64,000 bases of DNA from Alteromonas marina (GTDB lineage: Bacteria > Pseudomonadota > Gammaproteobacteria > Enterobacterales > Alteromonadaceae): assembly GCF_000808575.1 (NCBI RefSeq), contig NZ_JWLW01000023.1:301691-365690 (forward strand), read 5' to 3'. Position numbers and translations under genes: made by a program. The notes under the pieces are model-generated. The model worked only from the letters and a program-made list of their open reading frames with translations. It was not told where the DNA came from and searched no databases. This document shows, piece by piece, positions 38,029 through 47,310 of this stretch (position 1 is its first letter; each line of letters opens with the position of its first letter).

Positions 38029-39630
38029 TTGACAACGGAAAATACAAATACAGTGTCTGCCGATGATAGGGGCGGACAAGGTGGGTTATTCTCGCGATTT
38101 CTCACCACGGTGGAATGGTTAGGAAACCTGCTCCCACATCCAGTAACGCTGTTCGCTCTGCTTTCACTTTTTATAGTGTTACTTAGTGGGATACTTGGTT
38201 ACTTTGACATTGCTGTAGCTGACCCTCGCCCAATAGGTGCAAAGGGGCGCGAAGAAGACGGTATGATTGAAGTCATATCGCTGATGAGCGCAGAAGGTTT
38301 GCAGCGAATAGTGACAGGCTTGGTTACCAATTTCACAGGCTTTGCGCCGCTGGGTACCGTACTTGTTGCGCTTCTTGGTGTATCGGTAGCAGAACATTCT
38401 GGCCTTTTGTCGGCAGCTATGCGCGCATTGGTGATGAATGCCTCTAAACGTGCCGTGACCTTTGCTATCGTCTTCGCAGGTATCATTTCAAACACAGCAT
38501 CAGAGCTTGGCTACGTGGTACTTATTCCACTGGCAGCGATGATTTTCCACTCGTTAGGTCGTCACCCGTTAGCGGGTCTGGCCGCCGCGTTTGCAGGTGT
38601 ATCGGCTGGCTATAGCGCCAACCTACTGCTTGGAACTGTTGACCCACTGTTGTCGGGTATCACGGAAGCCGCTGCTCACATGATTGACCCCGACTATATG
38701 GTAGGCCCAGAAGTAAACTGGTACTTCATGTTCATCAGTACCTTCGTTGTAGCCACAATGGGAGCGTTGGTCACCGAAAAGGTTGTTGAGCCGAGACTCG
38801 GTAAATTTGACCCTGCTGATGCTTCCATAGATTTAGGCAAGCAATCAATGGACGCGCCTACGGATTTAGAAAAGAAAGGCCTGCGTTGGGCAGGTATATC
38901 GTTTGTTATTGTTTGCGCGATACTAGCGCTAACGGTAGTGCCAGAAAACGGTATATTGCGTCATCCAGAAACAGGTGAAGTAGCGGGCTCTCCGTTCCTT
39001 AAAGGCATTGTTGCATTCATATTTATCACCTTTGCTATTCCTGGCTTTGTTTACGGTAAAGTTACCAAGTCGATGAAGAACGACAAAGATGTTATTGATG
39101 CCATGTCTAAAAGCATGGGGGCAATGGGTCTTTACATTACGCTAGTGTTCTTTGCTGCGCAGTTTGTTGCGTTTTTCAAATGGACAAACCTAGGCACAGT
39201 ATTAGCCGTTAAAGGTGCTGCGTTGTTACAAGCGGCAGGGTTAGATGGCCCAGCGGTGTTTGTTCTGTTCATATTGATGTGTGGTGTAGTGAACCTGTCG
39301 CTAGGGAGTGCATCAGCGCAATGGGCGGTAACAGCACCTATTTTTGTGCCAATGCTCATGCTCATAGGTTACGCGCCTGAAGTGATTCAAGCTGCATACC
39401 GTATTGGTGATTCAGTCACAAACGTTATCGCACCTATGATGAGCTATTTCGGACTCATCTTGGCCATGGCTGCAAGGTACAAGAAAGACTTGGGAATGGG
39501 CACGCTCATTGCCATGATGCTGCCTTACTCAATGGTGTTTATCGTAGGTTGGACAATTTTGTTCTACATTTGGGTGTTCCTACTCGGTATGCCGGTAGGC
39601 CCGGGCGCAGCGACTTACTATCAGCCTTAA
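38029..39630 (+). CDS. AbgT family transporter
   Basis: A 533-residue inner-membrane protein with about eleven to twelve hydrophobic segments and the AbgT family features: FLTTVEWLGNLLPHPVTLFALLS near the start, then NTASELGYVVLIPLAAMIFHSLGRHPLAGLAAAFAGVSAGYSAN and LGSASAQWAVTAPIFVPML and YRIGDSVTNVIAPMMSYFGL. Family members take up p-aminobenzoyl-glutamate or, in some bacteria, export sulfonamides. The start is TTG 38029 behind GAGGGAAG. No abgAB hydrolase genes are adjacent, so substrate is open. Confidence 0.92.
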   Translation: MTTENTNTVSADDRGGQGGLFSRFLTTVEWLGNLLPHPVTLFALLSLFIVLLSGILGYFDIAVADPRPIGAKGREEDGMIEVISLMSAEGLQRIVTGLVTNFTGFAPLGTVLVALLGVSVAEHSGLLSAAMRALVMNASKRAVTFAIVFAGIISNTASELGYVVLIPLAAMIFHSLGRHPLAGLAAAFAGVSAGYSANLLLGTVDPLLSGITEAAAHMIDPDYMVGPEVNWYFMFISTFVVATMGALVTEKVVEPRLGKFDPADASIDLGKQSMDAPTDLEKKGLRWAGISFVIVCAILALTVVPENGILRHPETGEVAGSPFLKGIVAFIFITFAIPGFVYGKVTKSMKNDKDVIDAMSKSMGAMGLYITLVFFAAQFVAFFKWTNLGTVLAVKGAALLQAAGLDGPAVFVLFILMCGVVNLSLGSASAQWAVTAPIFVPMLMLIGYAPEVIQAAYRIGDSVTNVIAPMMSYFGLILAMAARYKKDLGMGTLIAMMLPYSMVFIVGWTILFYIWVFLLGMPVGPGAATYYQP

Positions 39631-39842
39631 ATAGATAGCTTTACGGGCTGCCACACGCATAATGCGGCAGCAAACTAAGAAAGCGGCATGTGTTTTTGAA
39701 AAGTATTTTCGAACACCTGTCGCTTTTTTAATGTCCAAAATCTATTAACGCAATCGCACTTTTTTGGCGTTATAGCAGATCATAATCTAAGGTAATTCAG
39801 TATAATACGGATATAGCGCAGTACTTCTCGGACTATGAATAT

Positions 39843-40922
39843 ATGAAATACAAATCGAACAAAGGTTTTACTCACGGGCAACCAGATAAAATTGGCGTAC
39901 TGGTAACGAATTTGGGGACACCGGAAGCGCCAACTAAGCAGGCGTTACGCCCTTATTTGAAAGAGTTTCTTTCTGACCCGCGGGTTGTGGAAGTGCCTAA
40001 AGCGATTTGGTGGTTTGTATTAAATGGTATCATTTTAAACTTTCGCCCTAAGCGTTCTGCTGAGGCTTATTCCACCGTATGGACTGAAGAAGGCTCTCCA
40101 CTTATGGCTATTACTAAAGCGCAAGCATCAGCTATTGCTGAACGCTGTAAAGCCCAATATGGCGATGACGTAATTGTTGATTTTGCCATGCGCTACGGCA
40201 AGCCCGCCATTGGTGATACCATCGAGTCCATGTTGGAAAAAGGCGTACGCAAACTCGTCGTTTTACCGCTTTACCCTCAATACAGCGCGTCGACAACTGG
40301 CTCCACATTTGATGCTATCGCTAAGGATTTCACCTCTCGCCGTTGGCTCCCAGAACTTCGCTTCGTGAATCACTATCACGACCGCGATAATTTCATTACC
40401 GCGCTGGCGAACAAAGTAAAAGCGCATTGGGAAACCCATGGAAAAGCGGACAAGCTTATTTTGTCTTACCACGGTATTCCTAAGCGCTATTTAATGAATG
40501 GTGACCCCTATCACTGCGAGTGCCACAAAACGTCGCGCTTGCTTGCCGAGAAACTTGGCCTTTCACACGACGAATATATGACAACCTTCCAATCTCGTTT
40601 TGGTCGAGAAGAGTGGTTGAAACCGTATACAGATGAAACGTTAAAGTCTTTACCTGAAAAAGGGGTGAAATCCATTCAGGTTATGTGCCCTGGCTTCTCA
40701 GCCGATTGCTTGGAAACTATTGAAGAAATTGGTGAAGAGAATCGCGAGTACTTTATGGAAGCTGGTGGTGAACGCTATGAATACATAGCGGCATTAAACA
40801 GTGATGAAGAACACATTGATGTGCTCTTTGACATAGTGCAAGAAAATTTACATGGTTGGACGGTAGAATCGGACAATGGTTTGCGTGCAGGCTTAGCAAG
40901 AGCGCTAGGCGCTGAAAAGTAG
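39843..40922 (+). CDS. hemH: Ferrochelatase
   Basis: HemH inserts Fe2+ into protoporphyrin IX, the last heme step. The conserved segments are VLVTNLGTPEAP near the N-terminus, LILSYHGIPKRY with the catalytic histidine, and CPGFSADCLETIEEI with the conserved Glu. No C-terminal [2Fe-2S] extension is visible, as normal for gammaproteobacteria. The 359-residue length is typical. It stands apart from hemE and other heme genes in this window. Confidence 0.96.
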   Translation: MKYKSNKGFTHGQPDKIGVLVTNLGTPEAPTKQALRPYLKEFLSDPRVVEVPKAIWWFVLNGIILNFRPKRSAEAYSTVWTEEGSPLMAITKAQASAIAERCKAQYGDDVIVDFAMRYGKPAIGDTIESMLEKGVRKLVVLPLYPQYSASTTGSTFDAIAKDFTSRRWLPELRFVNHYHDRDNFITALANKVKAHWETHGKADKLILSYHGIPKRYLMNGDPYHCECHKTSRLLAEKLGLSHDEYMTTFQSRFGREEWLKPYTDETLKSLPEKGVKSIQVMCPGFSADCLETIEEIGEENREYFMEAGGERYEYIAALNSDEEHIDVLFDIVQENLHGWTVESDNGLRAGLARALGAEK

Positions 40923-41015
40923 CGTTTGAAAAGCTGACAGTAAACGTTTCGAGAGAAACCAATAGGGAAGTCACCCTTGGTGGCGCATTTATTATATTAA
41001 AAGGGAGATAAGGTC

Positions 41016-41417
41016 GTGGAAGGAAAAGCACCAAAGGCACTACTTAAAGCGCAAAAACTGGCGAACTTGCTGGATACTGCTGTAAAGCTCCCTTTTATCC
41101 CAATAAGAATAGGCTTGGATTCAATCGTGGGCCTCATTCCAGGAGCCGGTGACGCGCTGATGCTCTTCGTTTCACTTCGAATAGTTTGGCTGGGAAAATC
41201 ATTGGGTATGCCCAAAGCGTTAATAGCTCAAATGGTAAAAAACTCAGCCATCGATTTTGGCTTAGGTTTTATCCCATTTGTTGGCGACATCGCGGACATA
41301 TTTTATAAAGCCAATCAGAAAAATGTCCGTATCATGGAACGCTGGTGGATAAGCGAAAACAAACATGAAGTAGATAAAGTCACACAGAGGGTGCTATCCG
41401 AATGGAGTGCTGAATAA
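41016..41417 (+). CDS. DUF4112 family membrane protein
   Basis: A 133-residue protein with two hydrophobic stretches (LDSIVGLIPGAGDALMLFVSLRIVWLG and SAIDFGLGFIPFVGDIADIFY), each with a PGxGD or PxxGD turn, the hallmark of DUF4112. The function of the family is unknown. The start is GTG 41016, 5 nt behind AGGGAGATAAGG. It is 93 bp after hemH on the same strand. Confidence 0.8.
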   Translation: MEGKAPKALLKAQKLANLLDTAVKLPFIPIRIGLDSIVGLIPGAGDALMLFVSLRIVWLGKSLGMPKALIAQMVKNSAIDFGLGFIPFVGDIADIFYKANQKNVRIMERWWISENKHEVDKVTQRVLSEWSAE

Positions 41418-41560
41418 CCTAGGTTTAGTGACCCAAATGCCTGCGTTTTTTCCACTTTTGCTTATTTACTGTGTAAAGCTACGTAAATCTTGAGTAAATA
41501 AGAGAACCTTGTCCTTTAGCTAAATGTCTTTTTTGCAAAGACAACCAAGGGCAATATACG

Positions 41561-42445
41561 ATGACATCAAACAAACTAACGGAAAAGCCGCTCAAGCGAC
41601 GCCGCTTTATGAAAACTGCGGTAGGACTTACATTGGCTCCTATTGCTATCGGATTGTGGGGGTGTGGAGGTTCCAATTCCACCTCTGACAGTTCCACAAC
41701 ATCTAACTCCTCATCTTCCAATAACGACACCGACTCAAATGCAGGATCAGAAGAAGATTTTGACGGTTGGGCAAGCGGTGGCACGTCAGCTATGACATCA
41801 GATTTTCCAGACGATAGTTTATTTGACACTGCTTCTGTATGCAGTGTGGCTCTCACAGGTTCTCAAACGGAAGGCCCGTGCTATTTTCAAAGTGACTATA
41901 TTGACGACATATCATATGAGCAAACAGGTTTGCCGATGATGTTGTGTCTGCAGTTAATTGATGAAGCCTGCAATCCCCTATCGGGTTATGAAATTGAAGT
42001 ATGGCATTGCGATGTAGATGGCGTTTATTCAGGAGATACCAGTGATAGTGCCGATGCCAGAGGATTTAATTCGGCATTTTGCACGGGAAATGAAGCGGAT
42101 GCATTACGTGCGAAGTGGTTCAGAGGTATTGCGGTGACAGATGCTAGCGGAAGAATAAACCTAAAAAGCTGTTTTCCCGGCTGGTACAGCAGCCGAGCTA
42201 TCCACATCCATTTTCGTATACGTCGCAACAATACTGATCAATTGGTTTCTCAATTTGGCTTTTCCGATAGCTTTTGCCAAGACATTTGTACCAATCATCC
42301 CGACTACAGTCACCGGGGTGAGCCAGACACGTTGCTGGGGCAAGATACAGTGTTTGGCAGTGACTACAATGAATATACATTCAATGTGTCTCAAAACGAA
42401 GATGGTTCTTTGCTCGCATACAAGCGCATAATAATCAGTGATTAG
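41561..42445 (+). CDS. Intradiol ring-cleavage dioxygenase-like protein, Tat-exported lipoprotein
   Basis: The N-terminus carries a twin-arginine signal, KRRRFMKTAVGLTLAPIAIGLWGCGG, that ends in a cysteine lipobox, so it should be exported folded and lipid-anchored. A Ser/Thr/Asn/Asp-rich linker follows (residues about 35-65). The catalytic domain (about 100-290) keeps the intradiol iron ligands: Tyr in CDVDGVYS, Tyr in PGWYSSRAIHIHFRI and the His-x-His of the same segment. Related enzymes cleave catechol-type rings with Fe3+. At least eight cysteines in the mature part are consistent with a disulfide-rich extracytoplasmic enzyme. Physiological substrate unknown. Confidence 0.88.
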   Translation: MTSNKLTEKPLKRRRFMKTAVGLTLAPIAIGLWGCGGSNSTSDSSTTSNSSSSNNDTDSNAGSEEDFDGWASGGTSAMTSDFPDDSLFDTASVCSVALTGSQTEGPCYFQSDYIDDISYEQTGLPMMLCLQLIDEACNPLSGYEIEVWHCDVDGVYSGDTSDSADARGFNSAFCTGNEADALRAKWFRGIAVTDASGRINLKSCFPGWYSSRAIHIHFRIRRNNTDQLVSQFGFSDSFCQDICTNHPDYSHRGEPDTLLGQDTVFGSDYNEYTFNVSQNEDGSLLAYKRIIISD

Positions 42446-42480
42446 ACTTCCTTTTTCTCTCCTATACACTATTTTTTAAC

Positions 42481-42507
42481 ATGCCCGTTAGCTACGGGCA
42501 TTTTATT
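42481..42507 (+). terminator. Rho-independent terminator after the dioxygenase gene
   Basis: ATGCCCGT (42481-42488) and ACGGGCAT (42494-42501) flank a 5-nt loop, followed by TTTATT. It lies 35 bp after the dioxygenase stop. Confidence 0.82.
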
Positions 42508-42596
42508 ACGCACAGTAAACCCATTCGCAGCATTGTTTCGTAGCACAACTAAGAATAACTTTATTTCCTGCTCAAATTACAAGGAGCGTGCAGCAC

Positions 42597-44237
42597 ATGA
42601 AAGCGTCCGACTTATTTGTGAAAGCGTTAGAAGCAGAAGGCGTGGAGTACGTCTTTGGTATCCCAGGCGAAGAAAACCTAGACTTACTTGAGTCGTTGCG
42701 CGAGTCCTCCATTAAGCTGGTGCTGACGCGTCACGAGCAAGGTGCTGGTTTTATGGCTGCTACTTACGGCAGGCTTACCGGAAAAGTGGGAGTGTGCCTT
42801 TCGACCTTAGGGCCTGGTGCCACTAATTTAGTTACGCCCGCAGCCTATGCTCAGTTAGGCGCGATGCCAATGTTGATGATAACGGGGCAAAAGCCAATCA
42901 AAACCAGCAAGCAAGGTCGCTTTCAAGTTATCGATATCGTGGACATGATGCGGCCCATTACCAAATTCACCAATCAAATAGTAAGTGGAGACCGAATACC
43001 TTCTACCGTTCGAGAGGCTTTCCGACTGGCGTCAGAAGAGCGCCCTGGCGCAGTGCACTTAGAATTGCCTGAAGATATTGCAGCGGAGCAAACGAATGCG
43101 CAGCTTTTAACACCCAGTAGAACGCGTAGACCCATCGCCGAATATAAAGCAATCGCTTCTGCCATCACAATGATAGAAGAGGCTCAATCTCCTTTGTTAT
43201 TGATTGGCGCAGGCGCAAATAGAAAGCTTACTGCAAAAATGCTAAGGGAGTTTGTTGATAAAACCTGCATTCCGTTTGTTACAACTCAAATGGGTAAAGG
43301 GGTGCTGAACGAAAGCGATCCTCGTTTTGCAGGAAACACCGCATTGTCTGACGGCGATTTTGTGCATAGAGCTATTGAGCGTGCAGACCTTATTATCAAC
43401 GTAGGCCACGATGTGGTAGAAAAGCCACCATTCTTCATGCATCACAACGATAAAAAAGTGATTCATGTTAACTTTGATTCGGCTGCAGTAGACCCTGTTT
43501 ACTTCCCACAACTCGAAGTAGTTGGAGATATTGCTAATAGCATTTGGCAGATAAAAGAAGGCATTACTCCCCAAGACAGTTGGAAACTCGACTTCTACAA
43601 AGATGTGCATCAAGCCTATGTAGACCACCGTGCTGAAGCAGAAGATGACGACCGGTTCCCCATTTTACCCGAACGCTTAGTACGCGACATACGAAAGGTG
43701 ATGCCAGACAATGGTATCGTCACTTTAGACAACGGGGTTTATAAAATTTGGTTTGCAAGAAACTACCCGGCTTATCACCCAAACACGCTGCTGCTGGATA
43801 ACGCGCTTGCGTCGATGGGGGCTGGCTTGCCCTCAGCGATCGCTGCAAAACTCGTTAACCCAGATGCGCCCGTGTTAAGTGTATGTGGTGACGGTGGCTT
43901 TATGATGAATAGCCAAGAAATTGAGACCGCCGTCAGGCTTAAGCTAGACCTTGTGGTGATCATCTTGCGTGATGACGCGTACGGAATGATTAAGTGGAAA
44001 CAAGCAAACATGCAGTTTGATGAGTTTGGCTTAGATTATGGTAATCCCAACTTTGTAAAATATGCGCAAAGTTATGGTGCGCAGGGCTGGAGAGTTGACG
44101 ACGCGGATGTACTTATTCACTTAGTTGATAAGTGTTTGAACACAAAAGGCGTACATATTATCGATTGTCCAGTTGATTACAGTATGAATGACAAAACACT
44201 AAATCATACGATTAAAGAGCTTAGCGCCAAGCTTTAA
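42597..44237 (+). CDS. Thiamine diphosphate enzyme of the acetolactate synthase large-subunit family
   Basis: A 546-residue protein with the three-domain ThDP fold: N-terminal pyrimidine-binding domain with the catalytic Glu in VLTRHEQGAGFMAATYGRLTGK, a central domain, and a C-terminal domain with the GDGGFMMNSQEIETAVRLKLDLVVIILRDDAYGMIKW ThDP/Mg motif. It resembles AlsS/IlvB-like enzymes, but no small regulatory subunit gene is adjacent, so a catabolic role or another 2-keto acid reaction is possible. ATG 42597 is used, 10 nt after AAGGAG. The aldehyde dehydrogenase begins 32 bp downstream, suggesting an operon. Confidence 0.85.
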   Translation: MKASDLFVKALEAEGVEYVFGIPGEENLDLLESLRESSIKLVLTRHEQGAGFMAATYGRLTGKVGVCLSTLGPGATNLVTPAAYAQLGAMPMLMITGQKPIKTSKQGRFQVIDIVDMMRPITKFTNQIVSGDRIPSTVREAFRLASEERPGAVHLELPEDIAAEQTNAQLLTPSRTRRPIAEYKAIASAITMIEEAQSPLLLIGAGANRKLTAKMLREFVDKTCIPFVTTQMGKGVLNESDPRFAGNTALSDGDFVHRAIERADLIINVGHDVVEKPPFFMHHNDKKVIHVNFDSAAVDPVYFPQLEVVGDIANSIWQIKEGITPQDSWKLDFYKDVHQAYVDHRAEAEDDDRFPILPERLVRDIRKVMPDNGIVTLDNGVYKIWFARNYPAYHPNTLLLDNALASMGAGLPSAIAAKLVNPDAPVLSVCGDGGFMMNSQEIETAVRLKLDLVVIILRDDAYGMIKWKQANMQFDEFGLDYGNPNFVKYAQSYGAQGWRVDDADVLIHLVDKCLNTKGVHIIDCPVDYSMNDKTLNHTIKELSAKL

Positions 44238-44269
44238 GCCAAACGTAACAGAAAGGTAAGGAGTAAAAA

Positions 44270-45700
44270 ATGTTGAAGGAAAGCTATCCCTATTATTTAG
44301 CGAGTGAGCCACATTATGCCAATACCGACTTGGACGTGACTAATAAATACACCGGAGAGGTAGCAACCAAGGTGGCGATGGCCGATGCGGATACCATCGA
44401 TAAGGCCATTGCTGCAGCAGAAGAAGCGCAGCCTGCGATGGCCGCCATGGCTCCTTTCGAAAGACAAGCGGTGCTAGAGCACTGTGTGAAGCGCTTTACC
44501 GAAAGAGCCGATGAGTTGGCACAAGCGCTTTGTATAGAGGCTGGTAAGCCAATTAAAGACGCTAAGGGCGAAGTCAGCCGCCTTATCGATACCTTCAAAA
44601 TAGCGGCAGAAGAATCAGTGCGTATTAACGGCGAGGTGGTGAATTTAGAAATCTCGGCGCGCGCCAAAGGTTATCAGGGCATGACCAAGAAAGTCCCTAT
44701 AGGCCCATGTTCATTCATATCGCCGTTTAACTTTCCTCTGAATTTGGCTGCGCACAAGGTGGCGCCTGCAATCGCGGCAGGCTGTACTTTTGTACTAAAG
44801 CCTGCCTCGCGAACTCCTATTGGTGCGCTCATTATTGGAGAGGTATTAGCTGAAACCGACTTACCCAAAGGCGCATTTTCTATTCTACCTTGTAGCCGTG
44901 ACGGCGCTGATTTATTCACCACTGATGAAAGACTAAAGCTGCTTAGCTTCACAGGTTCACCTGATGTGGGCTGGGCGCTTAAAGCAAAAGCAGGAAAGAA
45001 ACCTGTGGTATTAGAGCTTGGCGGTAATGCGGCCTGTGTAATTGATGAAGATGCTGACATTGAAGACGCTATCGACCGCGTAATTGTTGGGGCTTACTAC
45101 CAATCTGGTCAAAGCTGTATCAGTGTTCAGCGCCTTTTAGTGCATAGCAAAATATACGATGAATTTAAGTCTCGCTATGTAGAAAAAGTGAAAGCCTTAG
45201 TGTCTGGCGACCCGTCTAATGAAGACACCTTTATTGGCCCTATGATCTCAGAAGGCGAGGCAGAGCGCCTTCACGGCTGGATTGAAGAAGCAAAAGAGAA
45301 AGGTGCCACCATTCTATGCGGCGGAACGCGAGACGGCGCCATGCTTGAGGCTACGGTAATGGAAAATGTACCAAAGGATTGTGATGCCAGTGCCGAAGAA
45401 GCGTTTGGCCCTCTATCTATTCTGGTGCCATTCGATGACTATGACGAAGCGCTTGAAGAAGTAAATAACAGCCGCTACGGACTGCAAGCAGGTGTGTTTA
45501 CCCGCGATATATACAAAGCGCACAAAGCATGGGACGTGCTTGACGTTGGTGGTGTGGTCATTGGAGATGTACCTAGCTGGCGGGTGGACAACATGCCCTA
45601 TGGTGGCGTGAAGGACTCAGGTCTAGGGCGCGAAGGTATTCGCTATGCGATTGAAGATATGTCTGAAACACGCCTTATGGTTATTCGTACTCCTCAGTAG
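44270..45700 (+). CDS. NAD(P)-dependent aldehyde dehydrogenase
   Basis: A 476-residue ALDH with the catalytic Glu in VVLELGGNAACVI and catalytic Cys in YQSGQSCISVQR. The FISPFNFPLNLAAHKVAPAIAAGCTFVLKPASRTP and SFTGSPDVGW blocks form the cofactor domain, and EEAFGPLSILVPF and KDSGLGREGIRYAIEDM complete the signature. It resembles phosphonoacetaldehyde, lactaldehyde or succinate-semialdehyde dehydrogenases; the aldehyde cannot be told from sequence. Adjacency to the ThDP enzyme suggests that the latter makes, or shares, an aldehyde intermediate (inference). Confidence 0.9.
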   Translation: MLKESYPYYLASEPHYANTDLDVTNKYTGEVATKVAMADADTIDKAIAAAEEAQPAMAAMAPFERQAVLEHCVKRFTERADELAQALCIEAGKPIKDAKGEVSRLIDTFKIAAEESVRINGEVVNLEISARAKGYQGMTKKVPIGPCSFISPFNFPLNLAAHKVAPAIAAGCTFVLKPASRTPIGALIIGEVLAETDLPKGAFSILPCSRDGADLFTTDERLKLLSFTGSPDVGWALKAKAGKKPVVLELGGNAACVIDEDADIEDAIDRVIVGAYYQSGQSCISVQRLLVHSKIYDEFKSRYVEKVKALVSGDPSNEDTFIGPMISEGEAERLHGWIEEAKEKGATILCGGTRDGAMLEATVMENVPKDCDASAEEAFGPLSILVPFDDYDEALEEVNNSRYGLQAGVFTRDIYKAHKAWDVLDVGGVVIGDVPSWRVDNMPYGGVKDSGLGREGIRYAIEDMSETRLMVIRTPQ

Positions 45701-45784
45701 TAGATTGAACTTCACTGCTCAATCAAGCAATGTTCGCGCAATAGTGCGAATATAAGCATTCGAGGGCGAGGCGGCAGGTTTAGA

Positions 45785-46144
45785 TTAATCTGCCGCGTAC
45801 TCTTCTAGCAGTGAAAGTGGAATAATGTCTAACGCTTTTTCATGTGTGGCTTCCAAGCGTACTTTCGGCGCTACACCTGCCTCATAGGCTTGTAGCCAGC
45901 GAGCGGCACACAAACACCATCTGTCGCCTGCTAACAGGCCTGGAAATGTCATACTAGGCCACGGCGTGATGAGGTCGTTGCCTTGTCGTAGCGAAAACTG
46001 AAGGAATTCGTCAGTTACAACCGCGCATACGCTGTGATTACCCACATCAGCGTCTGGTACATAGCAAAACCCTTCTCGCGTAAAGCCAGTATTTCCACAG
46101 CATAGCTGTAGCGGTCGACCATAGACATTTTTTGCGTTCGCCAA
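45785..46144 (-). CDS. DUF2237 family protein
   Basis: A 119-residue protein with the family features KNVYGRPLQLCCGNTGFTREGFC, HSVCAVVTDEFLQFSLRQGNDL and GDRWCLCAARWLQAYEAGVAP. The family, including several conserved cysteines, has no known function. It is on the minus strand, convergent with the ALDH and divergent from the UbiG-type gene. Confidence 0.88.
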   Translation of the reverse strand: MANAKNVYGRPLQLCCGNTGFTREGFCYVPDADVGNHSVCAVVTDEFLQFSLRQGNDLITPWPSMTFPGLLAGDRWCLCAARWLQAYEAGVAPKVRLEATHEKALDIIPLSLLEEYAAD

Positions 46145-46308
46145 AATCAGAACCCTCTCTTACAACGTATATTTTAACAGGTATGACTAATTCAAACCGC
46201 CAAGTGCGAAATTAGAGTGAATAGAACCTTATCTGTCCACCTTATGACCCTGCTCGATAAGGGTCAACAACAAAGCGCTACGGTAACTACGTTTTAAGGT
46301 AAAAAATC

Positions 46309-47061
46309 GTGCTCGATAAAAGCAAAAAAACAGGCGACAGTAACTTTTCTGAACAAGAAATTTCGCGCTTTGACGCACTGGCAGAGTCTTGGTGGGACCC
46401 GCAAGGAAAATATAAAACTGCGCTGGAATTTAATCGTGCTCGACTAAACGTTATAAAAGCACAGATAGAGATTCATTTTGGCAGAGGTAACCTACCGCCA
46501 GACTATTCAGCATTATCAATCATTGATATCGGAAGCGGTGGCGGTCTTATAAGTGAACCGCTGGCCAAACTGGGAGCGCAGGTTACGGGTATAGATGCCA
46601 GTGCAGTGAGCGTAGAAGTGGCAAAGCGCCATGCTCAAAATACGGGAGTAAAAGTAGACTATCAGCATAAACTTTCAAGCGAGGTAGTAGAAGAAGGTCG
46701 GCAGTATGATGTGGTAATTAACGCCGAAGTTGTTGAGCACGTGCCTGACCAGCAGCAGCTTATGCGAGAGTGCGCAAGTTTAGTTAAGCCGGGTGGCCTG
46801 CTGATTTTGGCAACGCTGAACCGCACGCTGAAAAGTTATGTTGTTGCCATAGTGGGAGCGGAATACGTAATGCGCTACTTACCTATAGGAACCCATGACT
46901 GGAAGAAATTTGTTAAGCCCAGCGAATTAAAAAGCTGGATTGGAAATGAGTTTACCCTTAAGTATCAGGTCGGTATGAGGCTAAACCCACTTAAAGGAGA
47001 GTGGCTAACCACTTCGAGCCTGGCCGTAAACTACATTCAAACATATTCCAAACATAAATAA
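46309..47061 (+). CDS. ubiG: UbiG-type ubiquinone O-methyltransferase
   Basis: A class I SAM methyltransferase (250 residues) with IIDIGSGGGLISEPLAKLGAQVTGIDAS as the SAM motif, ATLNRTLKSYVVAIVGAEYVMRYLPIGTHDWKKFVKP, and the N-terminal ALAESWWDPQGKYK motif. UbiG catalyses both O-methylations of ubiquinone. The motif wording (ESWWDP, NRTLKS, GTHDW) looks more like alphaproteobacterial UbiG/Coq3 than E. coli UbiG. The neighbours are not gyrA or other ubi genes, so it may be a second copy or a transferred gene. The start is GTG 46309, without a strong ribosome site. Confidence 0.82.
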   Translation: MLDKSKKTGDSNFSEQEISRFDALAESWWDPQGKYKTALEFNRARLNVIKAQIEIHFGRGNLPPDYSALSIIDIGSGGGLISEPLAKLGAQVTGIDASAVSVEVAKRHAQNTGVKVDYQHKLSSEVVEEGRQYDVVINAEVVEHVPDQQQLMRECASLVKPGGLLILATLNRTLKSYVVAIVGAEYVMRYLPIGTHDWKKFVKPSELKSWIGNEFTLKYQVGMRLNPLKGEWLTTSSLAVNYIQTYSKHK

Positions 47062-47310
47062 GCGACTATAAGTGTTATTTATGTCCTGTATGTATAGTGA
47101 AAATGGTATGGGTTAACATACTTCATACCTGACGCTATCTTTCTGAATTAACTGATTAATAGTAACTAACTCCGTCGAAAACTTACCTATACACAGTAAA
47201 AGCCTTTATTAAAGATTTCACACAAAGGTTGATCTTTACATTGTGTTTACATAATAATAACAAAGGTCTGACCACAGACTACACATAACCATAATTATGG
47301 GACACACTCG

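Noticed and set aside
39680..39729. Possible terminator after the AbgT transporter gene (AAAGCG ... CGCTTT)
   Set aside because: The stem is interrupted by mismatches and a long loop, so it could not be supported as a terminator.
44674..45060. A 128-codon frame antisense to the aldehyde dehydrogenase gene
   Set aside because: It is a shadow frame; the plus strand carries a complete and well-conserved dehydrogenase.
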